Assembly (NCBI GenBank): GCA_026985785.1
Contig: JALSPT010000175.1
Coordinates: 1 to 9,213 of the forward strand
Source of the DNA: Anaerolineales bacterium
GTDB taxonomy: Bacteria; Chloroflexota; Anaerolineae; Anaerolineales; DRMV01
Length of the DNA: 9,213 bases
Direction of reading: 5' to 3'
In this document: positions 7,633 through 9,213 of the stretch, in pieces
Layout: the number at the start of each line of letters is the position of its first letter
How positions within the stretch are numbered: the first letter of the stretch is position 1
Program-made: the position numbers and the translations under genes
Notes under the pieces: model-generated
The model's input: only the letters and a program-made list of their open reading frames with translations
What the model was told of the DNA's origin: nothing
Databases searched by the model: none

Positions 7633-7662
7633 ATTGTAACCGCGAAGGGAGAGGTTGGTCAA
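7633..7662 (-). promoter_or_regulatory. Candidate promoter for a leaderless folC transcript
   Basis: On the minus strand TTGACC (7657-7662, 5/6) and TACAAT (7633-7638, 5/6) are separated by 18 bp. The last base of the -10 is 7 nt from the A of the folC ATG at 7626, the normal distance to a transcription start, so the mRNA would begin at or next to the start codon. This fits the absence of a convincing Shine-Dalgarno site ahead of folC. It lies in the 50-bp gap after the upstream gene, so folC may be driven both from here and from the upstream promoter. Confidence 0.55.
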
Positions 7663-7676
7663 TTGGCTGGGGGGCT

Positions 7677-8117
7677 TCAGGCGGAAGGCCGTGAGCCCGG
7701 AGCATGTTTTTGGCTCAGACGCTGGTAGGCGCCTTTCCAGGTATGGTCTAACCGCAGGCGCTTGGGAATTTTGATATGGCCGACGTGGGCAAAAAGCCGC
7801 GCCGCGAGGCGTGCAATTTCGTCCCAATCACGGGCAAGCACGGCCTCGCGCATCGCGGCTTGCAATTCGGCTGCCCAACGCCAGTCCATGCGAAAACGGT
7901 CGGCCTTTACCCAGTAACCTCGCTTTTCCCACGGCGTGGTGGTTTCTTCGATGGTCGCTGCGACTGCCCCCAGCAGTTCGGTGATGAAAGCAGCCAGATC
8001 GAGGGTGCGTTCGTCGGGGCGGGTTTGCGTCATCAACTCCCGCAGGGCCAGCCCCAACATTTGTAACAACCGCTGACGGCGTTTGCCCACGCCATTGGTT
8101 TGAATGACACGGCTCAT
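7677..8117 (-). CDS. Uncharacterised 146-residue helical protein
   Basis: I do not recognise this family. The reading frame is supported by a good Shine-Dalgarno site (AAGGAG, 7 nt before the ATG at 8117), a -10 box upstream, and a natural fit before folC. The protein is soluble-looking with no signal peptide or membrane segment. It begins with a basic stretch (GKRRQR, 11-16), continues as amphipathic helix (about 17-60), then has an aromatic, charged block (63-81) with Trp at 63, 69, 79 and 81 and the sequence WEKRGYWVKADRFRMDW. A second helical part (83-112) follows, and the C-terminus is basic (HIKIPKRLRLDHTWKGAYQRL, about 114-134). The net charge is positive, so contact with nucleic acid or an acidic partner is possible but unproven. 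It is first in the leftward cluster with folC and lon, 50 bp ahead of folC. Confidence 0.75.
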   Translation of the reverse strand: MSRVIQTNGVGKRRQRLLQMLGLALRELMTQTRPDERTLDLAAFITELLGAVAATIEETTTPWEKRGYWVKADRFRMDWRWAAELQAAMREAVLARDWDEIARLAARLFAHVGHIKIPKRLRLDHTWKGAYQRLSQKHAPGSRPSA

Positions 8118-8147
8118 CGTTGCTCCTTGTGAAGAAAGTCAAAGCGA

Positions 8148-8153
8148 ATTATA
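8148..8153 (-). promoter_or_regulatory. -10 box for the leftward cluster
   Basis: A perfect TATAAT on the minus strand, 30 bp before the ATG at 8117, placing the transcription start near 8141 and leaving a leader of about 23 nt that contains the AAGGAG Shine-Dalgarno site. The -35 position (8171-8176, TCTCCC) does not match consensus, so the promoter may need an activator or another sigma factor. Confidence 0.55.
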
Positions 8154-8169
8154 ATCGAACCCCAGCGCG

Positions 8170-8185
8170 AGGGAGAGGCTTCCCT
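8170..8185. repeat. Inverted repeat AGGGA-N6-TCCCT between divergent promoters
   Basis: AGGGA (8170-8174) and TCCCT (8181-8185) form a 5-bp perfect inverted repeat with a 6-bp centre. It covers the -35 position of the leftward promoter and touches the -35 position of the rightward one, the place where a regulator shared by both would bind. Sequence symmetry is seen; operator function is inference. It does not resemble a Fur or DtxR box. Confidence 0.3.
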
Positions 8186-8212
8186 GGCGGTTTTTTATGA
8201 TTATGGTATACT
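8184..8212 (+). promoter_or_regulatory. Extended -10 promoter for the feo operon
   Basis: TATACT (8207-8212, 5/6) is preceded by TGG, giving the extended -10 motif TGnTATACT. The -35 position 17 bp upstream (8184-8189, CTGGCG) is poor, as is usual for extended -10 promoters. The start of transcription would be near 8219, giving a leader of about 37 nt. An AT-rich T-tract (8191-8196) lies inside the spacer. Confidence 0.6.
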
Positions 8213-8227
8213 TTATCTACCTTTTGA

Positions 8228-8242
8228 CGGACGCGCTGTCCG
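8228..8242 (+). other. Small hairpin in the feo leader
   Basis: CGGAC (8228-8232) and GTCCG (8238-8242) are perfect reverse complements around a 5-nt loop, 4 nt before the GGAG Shine-Dalgarno site of the first feoA. It could stabilise the message or affect initiation; with a 5-bp stem it may also be chance. Confidence 0.3.
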
Positions 8243-8255
8243 CTTTGGAGAGTGT

Positions 8256-8543
8256 ATGGCTTCGTCTGACGAGTATCCCAAGCGTGTGCCCCTGAGTGTG
8301 TTGGAGCCAGGGCAAAAAGGTGTCATCGCTGCTATTCGTAGCCGGGGCCCGCTGCGGCGTCGGCTGCTTGAGATGGGGCTGGTGCGGGGGGAGACCATCT
8401 ATGTGGAGCGCGTGGCGCCGCTGGGCGACCCCGTGGAATACACGGTCAAGGGGTCCCATCTTTCGCTGCGGCGTAAGGACGCTGCCGATATCCTCGTCGA
8501 GGTGCCGCCTGTTGGGGGAGGGGAGGTTGCCCGTGGCAACTGA
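8256..8543 (+). CDS. feoA: FeoA, ferrous iron transport accessory protein (first copy)
   Basis: Small cytoplasmic SH3-like protein that acts with the FeoB Fe2+ transporter. The 95 residues match the usual FeoA length. Visible family features are PLSVLEPGQKGVI (12-24), the RRRLLEMGLVRGETI helix-turn (34-48), APLGDPVEYTVKG (54-66) and LSLRRKDAADILVE (69-82). The start at 8256 is set by GGAGAG a few bases upstream. It is the first gene of the rightward operon, behind an extended -10 promoter. The end overlaps the next feoA by 11 bp, with the second gene's Shine-Dalgarno site inside this coding sequence, so the two are probably translated in a coupled way. Confidence 0.95.
   Translation: MASSDEYPKRVPLSVLEPGQKGVIAAIRSRGPLRRRLLEMGLVRGETIYVERVAPLGDPVEYTVKGSHLSLRRKDAADILVEVPPVGGGEVARGN
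8522..8526 (+). promoter_or_regulatory. Ribosome binding site deciding a GTG start for the second feoA
   Basis: GGAGG lies 6 nt before an in-frame GTG at 8533, within the 3' end of the first feoA. The next in-frame ATG at 8548 has no Shine-Dalgarno site in front of it. This favours the GTG and thus an 11-bp gene overlap. Confidence 0.75.
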
Positions 8544-8790
8544 CGCCATGCCGCTCACCATGCTTCCTCCCCATAGGCCGGCGCGTGTGGTGAGCATTCG
8601 CGCCGGTCACACATTGACCGAGCGGCTGGCCGGTTTGGGATTGAGGCCGGGCGCCGAAGTCAGCGTGTTGCACGACAACGGCGGCCCCCTCTTGCTGGCT
8701 GTGGGAGAAACGCGGGTGGCCTTAGGACGTGGTATGGCCCACAAAGTGCTGGTTACCCCTTTGCCGCAAGGAGAAACTGTCCTTCCATGA
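8533..8790 (+). CDS. feoA: FeoA-domain protein (second, divergent copy)
   Basis: Second small FeoA-like protein, 85 residues from the GTG start. After a variable N-terminus of about 15 residues it carries the FeoA core: VVSIRAGHTLTERLAGLGLRPG (about 19-40), AEVSVL (41-46), GPLLLAVGETRVALGRGMAHKVLV (51-74). The RLxxLGLRPG helix and the LG-x-G-MA-x-K-V end are typical of FeoA domains, but it lacks the APLGDP loop of the first copy, so the two are paralogues and not a recent duplication. Tandem FeoA proteins before FeoB occur in several phyla; they may form a heteromeric regulatory unit with the G-domain of FeoB, which is inference here. The stop overlaps the feoB start (ATGA). Confidence 0.9.
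   Translation: MATDAMPLTMLPPHRPARVVSIRAGHTLTERLAGLGLRPGAEVSVLHDNGGPLLLAVGETRVALGRGMAHKVLVTPLPQGETVLP
8768..8784 (+). promoter_or_regulatory. feoB Shine-Dalgarno site inside a small hairpin
   Basis: AAGGAG (8768-8773) is the only Shine-Dalgarno-like site near the feoB ATG at 8787 but is 13 nt away. AAGGA (8768-8772) is complementary to TCCTT (8780-8784) with a 7-nt loop, so the site can be masked; folding the hairpin would also bring it closer to the start. Ribosomes finishing the second feoA would open it, which suggests translational coupling. Confidence 0.4.
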
Positions 8791-9213
8791 GCACACTACA
8801 TCGCGTTCGCGTCGCCCTGGCCGGCAACCCGAACGCCGGCAAAAGCACGGTTTTCAACGCGCTGACCGGCGCGCACCAACACGTGGGCAACTGGCCGGGT
8901 AAAACCGTCGAGAAAAAAGAGGGCTTTTACCGCGACGGTGACCTGTTGGTGGAAATTGTTGACCTCCCCGGAACGTATAGCCTTTCGGCTTATTCTCCCG
9001 AAGAGCGTATTGCCCAGGAATTCATCACCGAAAGCCACCCGGATGTGGTGGTCAACGTGGTCGATGCGTCCAACCTGGAGCGCAATCTGTACCTCACGGC
9101 GCAATTGCTGGAGATTGGTGCGCCGTTGATCATCGTGCTCAACATGGCCGACGTGGCCGCGCAACTGGGCTATCAAATCGACCGGGAGCGTTTCGAGCAG
9201 CGGCTGGGCGTTC
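8787..9213 (+). CDS. feoB: FeoB, ferrous iron transporter (partial, N-terminal G domain)
   Basis: Inner-membrane Fe2+ transporter with a cytoplasmic GTPase-like domain. Only the first 142 codons are in the window; the membrane part lies beyond the right edge. All visible G motifs are present: G1 GNPNAGKS (13-20), the G2 threonine Thr40 in NWPGKTVEKKEG, G3 DLPGTYSLSAYSPEE (59-73) and G4 NMAD (119-122). The sequence around these, including VVNVVDASNLERNLYLTAQLLE (about 88-109), is typical of FeoB. The ATG shares its bases with the stop of the second feoA. Whether it is full length, or fused to FeoC or another domain, cannot be judged here. Confidence 0.97.
   Translation, partial: MSTLHRVRVALAGNPNAGKSTVFNALTGAHQHVGNWPGKTVEKKEGFYRDGDLLVEIVDLPGTYSLSAYSPEERIAQEFITESHPDVVVNVVDASNLERNLYLTAQLLEIGAPLIIVLNMADVAAQLGYQIDRERFEQRLGV

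Noticed and set aside
7627..7827. A 67-residue N-terminal extension of FolC
   Set aside because: It runs through the end of the upstream gene in another frame, is Arg/Pro-rich, and matches nothing in the FolC family, whose homology starts at the ATG at 7626.
8198..8217. A Fur box over the feo promoter
   Set aside because: One half (TGATTAT) resembles the Fur half-site in 6 of 7 positions, but the other half matches only 2 of 7. The small palindrome GTATAC is part of the -10 region and is too short to call an operator.
1..9213. A defence, mobile or otherwise novel multi-gene system
   Set aside because: Every long gene is a recognisable housekeeping or transport gene apart from the TPR protein and one small unknown. 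No transposase, integrase, toxin-antitoxin pair, phage gene, direct repeat array or compositional break is visible.

Overview
The window is a GC-rich chromosomal segment carrying core and metabolic genes. It most likely comes from a Chloroflexota bacterium of the Anaerolineae type. That placement is my inference from the style of the proteins (an N-terminal TPR protein with acidic linkers and L-P-D/E-W-L motifs, a long K+-independent proton pyrophosphatase, a folC-lon pair, tandem feoA genes) and cannot be proved without a search. There are no mobile elements, CRISPR arrays, tRNAs or rRNAs.

Layout. Positions 1-8117 are read entirely on the minus strand. In transcription order they hold an uncharacterised 146-residue protein (7677-8117), folC (6205-7626, folylpolyglutamate/dihydrofolate synthase), lon (3719-6208, ATP-dependent protease, start overlapping the folC stop by 4 bp), hppA (1258-3588, membrane proton-pumping pyrophosphatase), a strong hairpin terminator (1196-1233), and a TPR protein (starting at 1115 and running off the left edge). 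From 8256 to the right edge the plus strand carries a ferrous iron uptake operon, feoA-feoA-feoB. The two feoA genes overlap by 11 bp, the second feoA overlaps feoB by 4 bp, and feoB is cut by the right edge.

Transcription. The 138-bp region 8118-8255 is a divergent promoter region: a perfect -10 hexamer faces left and an extended -10 faces right, with an inverted repeat between them. folC may also have its own promoter whose predicted start coincides with its ATG (a leaderless transcript). hppA has a near-consensus sigma-70-type promoter (perfect -35, 17-bp spacer) in the gap after lon. Its short leader contains interleaved complementary segments that could form an H-type pseudoknot, or could pair with the Shine-Dalgarno site.

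How the genes relate. HppA couples hydrolysis of biosynthetic pyrophosphate to an ion gradient, FolC makes polyglutamylated folates, Lon degrades damaged and regulatory proteins, and FeoAB imports Fe2+. These are mostly independent housekeeping functions and I see no evidence for a novel multi-gene system. The points most worth following are the hppA leader RNA, the unknown protein at the head of the folC-lon cluster, the probable leaderless folC promoter, the divergent second FeoA, and the L-P-x-W-L motifs of the TPR protein. No stretch longer than about 145 bp lacks a gene.
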